From the NCBI GenBank assembly GCA_003290165.1, contig QNQO01000598.1, positions 248,001 to 312,000 on the forward strand: 64,000 nucleotides of DNA, read 5' to 3'. This document shows positions 47,501 to 54,976 of the stretch, piece after piece (position 1 is the stretch's first letter; each line of letters opens with the position of its first letter). The DNA is from Berberis thunbergii (Eukaryota; Streptophyta; Magnoliopsida; Ranunculales; Berberidaceae). The notes under the pieces were generated by a model that did not search any database, had not been told where the DNA came from, and worked only from the letters and a program-made list of their open reading frames with translations. A program made the position numbers and the translations under genes.

Positions 47501-48440
47501 TTGACATCAAGAATGACATGTACCCCATTAGTGGTCCTAAAAATGGTTCCGTTGTGACCCTGCTGCCGACAAACATAGTGCCCTTGCATGGACAGATTGG
47601 TTTTTCATTTTTACTTCACCACCCAACCAAGCGAAACCCTCAAGTCCGCTCTTATTGTCCTGGCTGGTGGCTACTTATGCTCTTGCTCCTCTAGTCTTAA
47701 ATGCTTAGAGCATCTCCAACAATCTCAGAGAGCTGGCAATAACAAGGGTCTTCACAAGCCCTTTTCTATCATCAAATTCACAAGCCTAAGCAAACCTTTT
47801 TTAAAATATTCTTTAACAAGAGTGATTGTGGGTTCCAAATTCCTGCTAAAAGGCTATTTTCACTCTTCTTGTCAGTTAGTGGTCCTATATTCAAGGAACA
47901 AAATGTTAAAAACATATTAACTGTGCTAGATTACCGATTTTATTGGAGCAAACTTCCAACTTTAAATATAGTATTCTAATAGTTTAACGATGATGAATAA
48001 AGAGCTTATTGTAGATGCTCTTAGTGTCATTTTAGATGGGATGTTGACTTGTTAAGACATGATATGTAGGCAGTCGATATCTCATTAGGGCTGTGATATG
48101 AAATGCCATATACATGCTGAAAGATTCTGTCATATGAAACGTGATATGAAAGCATATGAAACGTGATATGAAATGTCATATACATGCTGAAAGATTCTGT
48201 TTCACTGTTGCTGTCTCTAATGAGATCTTTGATATGAAATCATATATGCATCTAACACATTAAATAACTTGTTTCTAGGATATTGAGTATCTAAATCTTT
48301 ATACATCAAGATATGGTAGAGATGGAGGGCTGGCACTTTTGGAGAAGACAGGTGTGTATCTAGGCCCTGAGCGTTATACGCATGAACACACACCAGTTGA
48401 TATAATGCGGGGCGAGATCTTCTGTGCATGCCGGTCCTGA
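8567..48440 (+). CDS. DUF4091 / GH123-like glycoside hydrolase-family protein, 16 coding exons, 649 aa
   Basis: The hand-joined CDS (exons listed individually) is 1,950 nt with all phases consistent, giving 649 residues. It matches a single-copy-like plant protein annotated as DUF4091 or glycoside hydrolase 123-like. Landmarks: [17 protein letters not shown] (N-terminus), [50 protein letters not shown], a bacterial-GH123-like core with [25 protein letters not shown] (an Asp-Glu pair resembling the GH123 catalytic pair) and [20 protein letters not shown] with [14 protein letters not shown]. No signal peptide or membrane segment is apparent. Substrate and function in plants are not established. 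Introns total 37.9 kb, mostly transposons. Two splice signals are doubtful: the exon 5 donor and the duplicated exon 7 acceptor. Confidence 0.9.
8821..8853. repeat. (ATT)n microsatellite in intron 1
   Basis: About ten TTA/ATT triplets in a row. Confidence 0.85.
9430..10460. other. Anonymous GC-balanced block in intron 1
   Basis: This roughly 1-kb stretch is clearly less AT-rich than the surrounding intron and has runs such as GGGCGCGCCCGC and GGGACCGGGGGAC. No open frame is recognisable. It could be an inserted organelle-derived segment or degraded retroelement. The sequence alone does not decide. Confidence 0.35.
11144..11355 (+). CDS. DUF4091 gene, exon 2
   Basis: Residues 5-75, from [12 protein letters not shown] to EMPRSLEP. 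The acceptor is TTCAG and the donor GTAAGT, ending in phase 0 before the 12.8-kb intron 2. Confidence 0.9.
12180..15388 (+). mobile_element. RTE-type non-LTR retrotransposon (LINE), decayed
   Basis: An apurinic endonuclease-like domain (12509 onward) shows [17 protein letters not shown] and SQIDYFLV. A reverse transcriptase follows (14035-14946) with [24 protein letters not shown] and the catalytic FVDD box. The 3' end has a (TGA)n/(GAT)n tail at 15366-15388, typical of plant RTE elements. The ORF is broken by a TGA at 12494-12496 (where a Trp codon is usual), a frameshift near 13930, a TGA at 14944-14946, another frameshift in an A-run near 15115 and further stops, so it is dead. It lies in the host gene's intron 2, inside MITE copy A. 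No clear target-site duplication was found. Confidence 0.9.
15731..15924 (-). mobile_element. tRNA-derived SINE with poly(A) tail
   Basis: Read on the minus strand it starts GGGGCTGTGGTCGATTGG (A-box-like), has GCTTCGAGACCC (B-box-like) and ends in a 28-nt A run (the T run at 15731-15758). A perfect 16-bp target-site duplication, ATATCTCGTTATAACC, flanks it at 15715-15730 and 15925-15940. It sits inside the right part of MITE copy A. Confidence 0.88.
15991..17217. other. Intron 2 sequence without recognised features
   Basis: AT-rich; no coding or transposon signature that I can support. Confidence 0.4.
17228..17670. mobile_element. Mutator-like MITE, divergent relative of copies A-C
   Basis: Ends read TATGTAGTTAAATTGG and CCGCATTAATAACATA, imperfect inverted repeats related to the family TIR. 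Flanks ATATTCAAGT (17218-17227) and GTATTCAAGT (17671-17680) match at 9 of 10 positions, consistent with a 9-10 bp duplication. The interior holds repeated CGAATTACGATTAA motifs. Confidence 0.65.
17846..18379 (-). mobile_element. Mutator-like MITE, copy B
   Basis: An intact 0.53-kb copy, inverted relative to A and C. TIRs are TATGCAGTTAAAACGG and CCGTTTTAATTGCA. It is flanked by the direct repeat CAACTTGTGATC (17834-17845 and 18380-18391); a duplication of 9-10 bp within this would suit a Mutator-like element. No coding capacity. Confidence 0.85.
18443..18836. repeat. 203-bp tandem duplication in intron 2
   Basis: Two head-to-tail copies of about 203 bp starting TGCTTCATGTCTCC (18443 and 18646). 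They are highly similar, with a few substitutions and a short deletion in the second copy. Confidence 0.9.
19171..19701 (+). mobile_element. Mutator-like MITE, copy C
   Basis: An uninterrupted 0.53-kb copy with TIRs TATGCAGTTAAAACG and GTTTTAACTGCATA, in the same orientation as copy A. Its own flanks do not form a duplication. Confidence 0.82.
19740..21830 (+). mobile_element. L1-type LINE remnant (endonuclease and zf-RVT pieces)
   Basis: Broken translations show an endonuclease-like piece around 20030-20320 (a [13 protein letters not shown] block, then FTWSINKR-like and an ID..L segment). A zinc-binding RVT region follows at about 21170-21640: [24 protein letters not shown], then NNKSFEG typical of plant L1 ORF2 C-termini. 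Many stops, frameshifts and large deletions are present. Confidence 0.6.
21831..24139. other. Intron 2 end, no recognised features
   Basis: AT-rich sequence leading to the exon 3 acceptor. No supported element. Confidence 0.4.
24140..24276 (+). CDS. DUF4091 gene, exon 3
   Basis: Residues 76-121, [12 protein letters not shown] to SGD. Ends in phase 2; the codon AG|G is completed by exon 4. Confidence 0.9.
24366..24476 (+). CDS. DUF4091 gene, exon 4
   Basis: Residues 121-158, [18 protein letters not shown] to INLLP, in phase with both neighbours. Confidence 0.9.
24598..24699 (+). CDS. DUF4091 gene, exon 5
   Basis: Residues 158-192, [17 protein letters not shown] to AMKADA. The donor used is GTTATA at 24700, a poor match to consensus. 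It is chosen because it alone keeps the frame into exon 6; read-through would stop within two codons. Confidence 0.75.
25205..26936 (-). mobile_element. Small non-autonomous LTR retrotransposon (intron 5)
   Basis: LTRs at 25205-25492 and 26667-26936 are near-identical to each other and, inverted, to those of the element at 37611-40947. The primer-binding site next to the right LTR reads TTGGTATCAGAGCCG on the minus strand, complementary to initiator tRNA-Met. The target duplication TACTT lies at 25200-25204 and 26937-26941. The internal 1.2 kb has only a short basic frame (26287-26634, minus) and no protease, RT or integrase. Confidence 0.9.
27049..27157 (+). CDS. DUF4091 gene, exon 6
   Basis: Residues 192-228, [19 protein letters not shown] to SMEEV, ending in phase 0 at a GTATAT donor. 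Confidence 0.85.
27263..27362 (+). repeat. 50-bp tandem duplication of an intron-exon border
   Basis: Two copies (27263-27312, 27313-27362) each contain a TTTTACTAG acceptor and the first codons of exon 7 ([11 protein letters not shown] versus [11 protein letters not shown]). Fifty is not a multiple of three, so only the second acceptor keeps the frame. Confidence 0.93.
27330..27530 (+). CDS. DUF4091 gene, exon 7
   Basis: Residues 229-295, [18 protein letters not shown] to LPAVFG. The exon start sits in the second copy of a 50-bp tandem duplication. Using the first copy's acceptor (27280) would shift the frame and hit a stop. Confidence 0.85.
27978..28146 (+). CDS. DUF4091 gene, exon 8
   Basis: Residues 296-352, including [19 protein letters not shown] and [17 protein letters not shown], the start of the core DUF4091 domain. 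Ends in phase 1. Confidence 0.9.
28312..28393 (+). CDS. DUF4091 gene, exon 9
   Basis: Residues 352-379, [19 protein letters not shown] and PFAPVLS. Phase 2 end. Confidence 0.9.
28478..28571 (+). CDS. DUF4091 gene, exon 10
   Basis: Residues 379-410, ending [10 protein letters not shown]. The Trp-Asp-Glu at the border contains the candidate catalytic acidic pair. Confidence 0.9.
28934..29030 (+). CDS. DUF4091 gene, exon 11
   Basis: Residues 411-443, [19 protein letters not shown] to VLTTYY. Phase 1 end, followed by the 5.9-kb intron 11. Confidence 0.9.
29160..29830 (+). mobile_element. L1-type LINE 3' remnant (intron 11)
   Basis: Fragmentary translation of the zinc-binding RVT region: [14 protein letters not shown] and TMDHLLL, then [10 protein letters not shown]. 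It is followed by a terminal frame and an A-rich tail at about 29790-29825. Stops and frameshifts throughout. Confidence 0.65.
30466..30994. mobile_element. hAT-type MITE with 8-bp duplication (intron 11)
   Basis: Termini CTATGTTGT and ACAACATAG are inverted repeats, and the flanks are the identical 8-mer GTTTTAAA (30458-30465 and 30995-31002). The interior has a GTTGCAAC-like palindromic motif and no ORF. Confidence 0.85.
31003..33149. other. Intron 11 sequence without recognised features
   Basis: Short open frames around 32270-32640 are not recognisable as any family and lack good borders. Confidence 0.35.
33150..34750 (-). mobile_element. L1-type LINE remnant, RT C-terminal part (intron 11)
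   Basis: On the minus strand broken frames give a [22 protein letters not shown] block near 34430, then INFSK-like and [15 protein letters not shown], and a region matching the segment after the RT domain ([20 protein letters not shown], 33800-33990). The order is correct for plant L1 ORF2. Many stops. Confidence 0.7.
34908..35001 (+). CDS. DUF4091 gene, exon 12
   Basis: Residues 443-474, [18 protein letters not shown] to TQIYCT. Phase 2 end. Confidence 0.9.
35417..35625 (-). mobile_element. Truncated hAT MITE (TAGGGGTGGGCA family), intron 12
   Basis: It starts TAGGGGTGGGCATCCC and continues with GATCCCGTCCCG-type repeats that match the right end of the intact element at 61999-62777 in reverse complement. 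No second terminus is present. Confidence 0.8.
36020..36690 (+). mobile_element. L1-type LINE C-terminal remnant (intron 12)
   Basis: Frames include [15 protein letters not shown] and a [15 protein letters not shown] stretch near 36515, characteristic of plant L1 ORF2 C-termini. Interrupted by stops. Confidence 0.6.
36834..36906 (+). CDS. DUF4091 gene, exon 13
   Basis: Residues 474-498, [18 protein letters not shown] to NGE. Phase 0 end, followed by the 9.6-kb intron 13. Confidence 0.9.
37611..40947 (+). mobile_element. Non-autonomous LTR retrotransposon, complete (intron 13)
   Basis: The 292-bp 5' LTR (37611-37902) and 290-bp 3' LTR (40658-40947) both run TGATGTAAGC...TTCTATCA. The primer-binding site TTGGTATCATAGCC (37904 on) pairs with initiator tRNA-Met, and a purine-rich tract GGGGAGGT precedes the 3' LTR. 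The target duplication GTTTA lies at 37606-37610 and 40948-40952. A gag-like frame (37960-38040, continuing 38733-39011) has coiled-coil-like charged residues. No recognisable RT or integrase, but a terminal [12 protein letters not shown] tail resembles Gypsy polyprotein ends. It is split by a hAT-like element at 38041-38732. Confidence 0.9.
38041..38732. mobile_element. hAT-like non-autonomous transposon nested in the LTR element
   Basis: Termini CAAGGATGCA and TGCTTCCTTG are imperfect inverted repeats, flanked by identical 8-bp GCTGCGAC (38033-38040 and 38733-38740). The subterminal regions are rich in GTGTC/GACAC motifs, and the interior has a (TAAAAAA)n tract near 38490-38540. The host gag-like frame is continuous once the insert and one duplication copy are ignored. 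Confidence 0.85.
41240..42260 (+). mobile_element. L1-type LINE remnant, RT N-terminal part (intron 13)
   Basis: Broken frames carry [24 protein letters not shown] and an [15 protein letters not shown] block, typical of the start of plant L1 reverse transcriptase. Further on are [17 protein letters not shown] residues from the C-terminal part. Stops and deletions throughout. Confidence 0.7.
42821..43246. mobile_element. hAT MITE (TAGGGTTG family), intron 13
   Basis: Termini TAGGGTTGTTCA and TGTTCAACCCTA. Flanks ACTTTGAG and ATTTTGAG match at 7 of 8 positions. The interior is full of AACCAAACC/GGTTTGGTT repeats, so the element can fold on itself. Confidence 0.8.
43264..44473. mobile_element. 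hAT MITE (TAGGGATGGCAATG family), intron 13
   Basis: Termini TAGGGATGGCAATGG and CCACTGCCATCCCTA, flanked by identical 8-bp GTCTATAT (43256-43263 and 44474-44481). The ends repeat GGATATCCG-type motifs. The middle has CAACTATCAAAC and GAGAGAGAAGG-type short repeats. No transposase. Confidence 0.92.
44482..46160. other. Intron 13 sequence without firmly recognised features
   Basis: AT-rich. A 73-codon minus-strand frame (45794-46015) reads like polyprotein linker but cannot be assigned. Confidence 0.35.
46160..46255 (+). mobile_element. Possible tRNA-SINE fragment (intron 13)
   Basis: GGTTGGATGGTTAAGGC resembles an A box and GGATTCTATACCCACC a B box, at about the spacing seen in plant SINEs. 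No poly(A) or duplication is clear. Confidence 0.4.
46499..46672 (+). CDS. DUF4091 gene, exon 14
   Basis: Residues 499-556, [19 protein letters not shown] to ATVASAE. The most conserved-looking part of the C-terminal domain. Confidence 0.92.
46769..46888 (+). CDS. DUF4091 gene, exon 15
   Basis: Residues 557-596, [19 protein letters not shown] to RILSGMQ. Phase 0 at both ends. Confidence 0.9.
47154..47326. repeat. 86-bp tandem duplication in intron 15
   Basis: Two near-identical copies starting GTCTTAAGATTAACTG and GTCTTCAGATTAACTG (47154 and 47240). Confidence 0.9.
47708..48020. mobile_element. Tourist-like (PIF/Harbinger) MITE, intron 15
   Basis: Termini GAGCATCTCCAACAA and TTGTAGATGCTC are inverted repeats, flanked by TTA on both sides (47705-47707, 48021-48023), the 3-bp target typical of PIF/Harbinger elements. 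Confidence 0.8.
48279..48440 (+). CDS. DUF4091 gene, exon 16 (terminal)
   Basis: Residues 597-649, [20 protein letters not shown] to [11 protein letters not shown], then TGA at 48438-48440. Confidence 0.9.
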   Translation, partial: DIEYLNLYTSRYGRDGGLALLEKTGVYLGPERYTHEHTPVDIMRGEIFCACRS

Positions 48441-49953
48441 AATATTTTTTCAGTCTGAGATGACCGATTTGTAGTTTTGTGATGTACAGTTGGCTACTTT
48501 TGTTTTTTGGAGGGTTTTATTTTTGGGAAAAAGAGAAAATAGTGGACATACTCTGACAATATGCGCGAGTTACCTGCTTACACAGAATGTAGAATCGGAC
48601 TATACTGATGGATGATGATTAAATTTCTGTTAGAAGTCGTTGATCGAGTGGGCAGGCCCCTATGAGTAGTGGTTGTTTATGTGTAGAATGTATGAATATA
48701 TAATGGTTGATTGTTTTTCAGTGACTGATGAGAACTATGATAAAATTGATTTTACTTTTAATTTCTTTGCGGGTAGCTTTTGAGTTGCTGGTATCTCTGT
48801 TGGCTCTCTTGAACTTGTTTAGGGGTAACTTTTGTAGATTAACTTCCGTCTTCATCCAAAGGTTCCCATTTGCCTGGGATCAACTGTATGTTTGGTTCTA
48901 TCAGAATGAAATCTATTGTTATTCAGTTAGCACCTTGTATCAGATATGATGTATTAGAACTTGATGGAGATGAACTGAGTTTAGATGGTATGATATTAGT
49001 CAAGTAATTACAACCTTTTGCACCATTTGGTGTCAGGGTTGTAATCCCTAGTAATGTTAGTGATTACCAAGACTTGTTGAAATTTTTTTGCTCTTTGAAA
49101 GGTTTTGGGATGTATAAGATACTTCTCTCTTGACGAAGAAACAGTCATGTATTGTTTTGAATAGGAAGTAAATTGCGGGACAAACTAGAAGCCAATTAGG
49201 GGAACATAATTATTTTGTTGTGCATTTACTAATTTAAGTTGTAACAATGCTGTTGATTCTTTCCGATATGAAATAATGGTAATATTGTCTAGTCAATTCT
49301 TTATCCTTGCAATATGTTGTATGATGCATTGCCATTATGCTTCCCTTTGTTTGGGTATTGTTGTGAATGTTATATGGTGTTTATGTAGAGTAGGTACACT
49401 TACTATCTCCATGCCAAAAAGAAAATGTCAGACATCAGAAAACTATCTTGCGGCGAGTGAGCATTGCTTGTTTTTCCTGCCAGCTGCCACGGATCAAATC
49501 CTGCATGTCACAATTGTGGACGAAAGAAGCCAGTCGCATAAACCATATATTCCTTGTTCCTTGCTGTTTCTAAGTGTATGGTGGGTGGTTCAACTTCATA
49601 AAAATGATTACCAATACAAGAAAAAGAGACAAAACTAAACTCTTCCCTTGTTTTCTTTGGATCTAGCCATTCTATCAAATATGCCTATGGATTATTAATA
49701 AGAGAAACCAAACAAATTCGATGTTTTTCTAAGAAGAAATGATTTTTCGTGCAATCAGAGTCTTGGTCTCATCCGGTTTCATTCTCTCTTGGAGTGTTAT
49801 AGCTCACAATCCAATGGGTAGTTTGGTTGCATTGAGACCTATTTCATAGAGGTCAAACTTCCAAAGTAATTTTGAAGGTGCAAATTCCTTACCCTTCAAA
49901 GAATCCCATGTTCATGGGAGTTGAACTCCCAGTATTAAAAGAAAAAACACTCC
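48441..49953. other. 3' UTR and downstream region of the DUF4091 gene
   Basis: After the stop the sequence is T-rich with several possible polyadenylation signals (for example AATAAT-type at about 49270). No second gene is recognised. Confidence 0.4.
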
Positions 49954-50790
49954 TGACTTTTTGACACTATCATATTTGCTGAAGGATACCACTTTTTTTT
50001 TAATGTGCTAAATAATACCATTATTTAAATAACAATAAAACACACACACCACCACCTCTCCTCTCACTCTCTTATCCATCACGAACAACACCACTACCTC
50101 GTCCGCCACTGCAAGACTCACCACCACCTCGCACCACCATTGGGTATTATTTTCTTCTTCTTCTCTTCTCTTCCTCTTCTTCACCATTTTTTCCTCATCT
50201 TCTCTCTTCTCAAAAACTACCTTCGTCGGCCTTACCACCCCTCCCTGCCCCCCCCCCCCCCCCCCCGCCTTCTTCTCTTGTCCTTTCCTTCCCATCTCTG
50301 CTTCTAATAAGTTTCAAATGAAGTTGAAGATCAACAAAGTCTGCTATTTGAGCTCCATTTCAATCATCTTTACAATCAAAGTTCAAATCCATCACTGAAA
50401 CAATAACCTAACTTTGTTTTCTCTAAAAAAAATTTCTCCTTCCCCATTTGCAGGAACCTACTCGAGGGTGAAGGGAAAAAATAGGAGAATGAGAAGAACA
50501 AAGAGAAGAAGAAGAGATGAGAAGAAGAAAAAGATAAGAGTATAGGCTGACCGGCCGATAGGCGAGGCGATGCAGTTGTGGCAGGACGGTGTGATAGTGG
50601 TGTTGTTTCTAAGAGAGAAAAGAGGGCGAAAGGATGGAAAGAAATTGAGAATGAGTTTATATTGGTGATATCCTTCAATAGATGGTGGTGTCCAATAAAA
50701 AGTTGGTGGTGGCAGTTAAAAAGTAGGGAGTGATGGTGTCCTTCAACATAAATGGTGGTGTAAAAGAATGAAGTCATAGAAAAACGACAA
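49954..50790. mobile_element. Fold-back element, unit 1
   Basis: It starts TGACTTTTTGACAC. The left half is pyrimidine-rich (CTTCTTCTTCTC, CACCACC) with a C-run at 50250-50270. The right half is purine-rich (GAAGAAG, GGTGGTG) and roughly complementary to the left, ending with GGTGGTGTAAAAG. No true coding frame. Confidence 0.65.
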
Positions 50791-51584
50791 TGACTTTTTG
50801 ACACCACCAATTTTGCTAAAGGACATCACCACCCCCTACTTTCTAAAGCACACCACCACCTTTATGAAATTCACTACCACCTTTTTGAAATACACCACCA
50901 CCTACTGAAGGACGTCATTAATATAAACAAAAAAAATTCTAACCACCACCTCTATGCTCTTCCTATTTCTCATCTCTTCTCTCTCAAGGAACAACACCAC
51001 TGTACCACCACCGCCATCTGGTGACACCTCTCCTCTCATTTTTCCCTTTTTTATTTTTCTTATTCTTCTTCAAGTTCTTCTCCTCTGTTTTTCTTCAATC
51101 TTCTCTTCTTCTCCACCACCGCCGGCACCACCCCACCTCCTTCTCTTTATCTTCTTTTCTTCTCCTCTGTTTTTTTTTTTTTTGTGCGATTGGGCGTTCC
51201 CCATTTGCATTAATCTGTTCAAGGGCGAAAAAAACCAGATCAATGAGAAGATAATAATAATAAGGGGGCAAGGCGAGTAAGTGCCTCCGGCAGTGGAGAA
51301 AAAGGAATGTAAGAAGAAAAAACAAATAAGAAGACGAAAAAAAAAGAACAACAACAAAATGAGAAGAATAAGAGATGAAAGATGGTGGCGAGGTATTGCA
51401 GCTTGACGTAAGGTGGATGGTGCATCCGGCGTCAGGGCGGTGCGATGGTTGTGCTTGTTATTTCGAGAGAGAAGAGAAGAAGAAACAATAATGAAAGAGG
51501 AGTTTATATTGGTGGTGTTCTTTAGCACATTAAAAAAATGGGGATGGTTTCCTATAGCAAAAGTGGTGGTGTCAAAATGTCGTT
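50791..51584. mobile_element. Fold-back element, unit 2
   Basis: Same design as unit 1: TTTTTGACACCACC and TTTTGCTAAAGGAC on the left, AGCAAAAGTGGTGGTGTCAAAA on the right near 51560. The loop contains CCCCATTTGCATTAATCTG, also found in variant form in units 1 and 3. Confidence 0.75.
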
Positions 51585-51750
51585 GCCTAGGAAAAAAAAA
51601 TAGATGATGATGGTTGCAACCTTGAAAGGAAAGTGTTTCTCCTTGGAATTCTTAAATTGAACTCCATAAGTGTGTATCTCAAGCAAAATTGGACCATTTA
51701 GTGAAGGAATGGTGGTGTCAAAAGTCGAAGCCATAGAAAAAAGACAACTA

Positions 51751-52500
51751 CTTTTTGACACCACTAGTTTTGCTAAAAATCACCATCCATACTTTTTAAA
51801 ACACGCCACTTTCTTTCTGAAGTAACGTATTAAAGGACATCATTAATATAAACAAAAAAAATCCACCACCACCTCTATGCTCTCCCTATTTTCTCATTTT
51901 CTCTATCAAAAAACAACACCACTGCACCACCTCGTCCCACCACCACCGCCGGTCGATGACACTTCTCCTCTCATTGTTTTTCCTTCTTTCTTCTTCGAGT
52001 TCTTCTCCTTTTTCCTTCTCCAAGTTATTCTCCTCAGCTCTTCTTCCCCTTTCTTCATCTTATCTTCTTCTCCATCATCGGCTGCACCACCATACCTCCT
52101 TATCTTTTTCTTCTTCTCTTCTCCTATATTTTTTTGTGCGACTAGGGTTTCCCCATTCACACGAATTTGCTCGAGGGCAAAAAAAGAAAACCAGATCAAT
52201 GAGAATAAGAAGAAGAAAGGGGTGAGGCAAGGTAATGCCTCCAACGGTGGAGAAAAAAGAAGAAGAAAGAAGATAAAAATAAGAAGAAGAAGAAGAAGAA
52301 GAACAACAACAACAACAAAGGAGAAGAAGAAGAGAGGAAAGACAGTGGCGGGGTGGTGCGACTCGTCAGTGCGGCTAGCAGCGGGGTGAAACGGTGCGGT
52401 GGTTGTTGTTTCTAAGAGAGAAAAAAAAGGAAGATAAAAGGAACAGTAGTGAGATAGGGGTAGTGTCCTTTAGCAAAAGTGGTGATGTCAAAATATCTTT
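51751..52500. mobile_element. Fold-back element, unit 3
   Basis: Third copy: TTTTTGACACCACTAG left and AGCAAAAGTGGTGATGTCAAAA right, with the same pyrimidine-to-purine switch. The 166-bp spacer before it (51585-51750) is similar to the sequence after it (52500-52560), so the tandem unit includes spacer. Confidence 0.72.
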
Positions 52501-52560
52501 GAAAGGTAAGTGTGTCCCCATGGATGTCTTAAAATTGAACTCCATAAGAGCATCTTCAAG

Positions 52561-54976
52561 GGTAAAAGTTAAAATGGGGGATCAATCATTCTCCATTTTA
52601 GCCAAAAGCTAAATTTAGAGATCTCATAGTTTTTATCACTTCAACCATATTCTTTATTTTAACCTTTTTTTTTATCATTATTTAAATATTTTCCACTTTA
52701 TCATCATTGTTTTGGGTTTTGTTTTTGTTTTTGTTTTTAATTTGAAATTTTTTTAAAGTTAGAATATTTTAATATTCTTTAGAATTTGAGTATGATAATA
52801 ATAAAAATTTTAAGGGTTCCCTCGAAGCATAAATTTGTCCACATGAGCCCTCTAAAATAGTTTTTTTTGGCTATTTTAGGGGATCCCTAGGAGACGCACT
52901 ACGCGCATATCTTAAGTGAGGATAGGAAATCAGCTTTTGCAACTAGGATAATGTGTCTTCTTCATTAGAGATGGTTTTTTTACAACCTCGAGATATATAT
53001 AAACACTTTGGATATTTCATCATTTTTTCAAGATCACACCATATCACCCTGTTTGCGAAACATGGTTACAACTAACTCAAAAAATAAAAATAAATTTTTT
53101 TTGAATCACATGTCGGATGGGCCTTCCACGTGGACAAGAGTGTATCCAAAATTAGAATTGTCATTATTGGCCCAAATTTTCTTTTTTGGGGTAGGGGGCA
53201 GTATAATGCTGGATTGTCACAAACATCAAATCAACAAATTTCTTTCCAGCAAATCATGAAACCCACCCCACCCCGTCTCTTTCTTTATCGATTTATTTAA
53301 CTAAGTCAATGAATTTGATTATGTGATTGCTTGGATCATGCACTGGGACTTAGTTTCAGGAACAACTGAGGGACCAATTTCAGTGTCCATGTCTTACAAT
53401 GTGGGGTCACTTATTAAGAAATCATAATTGTTTATCATTTTGAAACTTAAAAAAAAGCCGGCCAACCCCTATTGTTTTGATTAGATTTAAAGAGGAGAAA
53501 TTATATTGAAAATTTTTACATAATCAACCAAAGCATCATTTTGTACAAATTGGGCCCATATATTTGGATCAGGTGATCATTTGAACCCTATGATTAATTA
53601 GCTTAGAATAAAATTAGATTGCATGGATGGATGGGGGGCTTCACCTGATGTGCCAATATTTTAATTAGTTGGGAAAAGAATTATTTTAATTTTGGTTATG
53701 GCTCTTCTTTGAAGCTTCATGAAGTACCACCATATTTGACCAGGTCCAAACCTAAAATGCACAGCTTTCTGTTTTTTGACTTTTAAGGTCTTGTTTGGTT
53801 TAACTCAATGCCGTTTGATTTATATCCCAAATTTCTAAATCCATAGAAATACATGTACTTTCAAGTGTTAAAGACGGGGAGTTTTTGTATCTTCAAACAA
53901 ATAAACTATAACATAAAAAATTATTTATTTATGAAACTAAGAACTAGACTGATTCTGAAAGACCATCGATTTTTTTTTTTTTTTTTTTTTAAGGAAATAT
54001 TTGAATCCACCATTTTGAAACCGAGAATTTCATCTATATAAATTCAGGATCATTTTGCAGTGAACACTCCAGGAATGAATTAACTGTGATGATTCTTGTA
54101 AATGGGTATCCAGTGGTCATTTCATAATCCAACCAAAGAAAATAGTATTTCTGTGAAATTGACTTTTAGTTTAATTTAATCTTAATCTATTTGTGCTTTT
54201 AGTTATGCACTTATGCCTATGGTCAATCATCAAGCAATGGTTTGTTTGTATTTCTCCATCGTGTTTGACATATATCTATATTATTTTCTTAAAATAATTA
54301 CTCAATTTCTCCTTTTAAACGTGGTTCTTGTGTGGACTATGGAGATGCAAATTTATAATTGTGATCTTATGAAATTTAATGAATTGTATTACTTGGAAAA
54401 ATGATTTATAAGGTCCATTTTTTTTTATGACTGTAGATCATATAAGATCCTAACAATTGAAAAAAAAAAAATCTTAAAATGTCTATTTTTTATAATTCAA
54501 AACTATTAAAGGTCACAAGCCTAATCATGACTAAAAAATATGTAAAAAATAAATATACTCATATTTTTAGACACATTGATGTAGTGTTGTTATTTTATGT
54601 ATTCAAATTCTAGTTACATCGAAATAAGCAAAATATGTAATTTTTTAACGAAATTTGATATTTTTTCAAAGTTGTTTCACGTCACCAAAATACAATTAAT
54701 TATTGGTTCTTGTTGGGTAATTTGAAAGTAAAAAATAAAAATAAAAATGTGAAAGAAACTTATGATTATGATTGATTTAAAAAAAATGAATTAATTTTGA
54801 AAACTAATCACGGGTAAGATTCTTTTTTTAAATATGTTTAAATTATGAATTGGACTTGTGACTTTTAAGAATATTCAATTATTAAAAATGGGCATTTTGA
54901 GACCGCTTCAACCATTAAAGTTTTGATGCGATCTATAATTATAAAAAAACAAAAATCTATCTTACAATTCAAAGTG
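52561..54976. other. Intergenic sequence, no recognised features
   Basis: Very AT-rich, with homopolymer T runs (for example 53970-53990). No supported gene. Confidence 0.4.

Noticed and set aside
50954..52389. Ser/Phe-rich and Lys/Arg-rich frames around the fold-back units
   Set aside because: Low-complexity CTT/GAA tracts open on both strands; no conserved domain.
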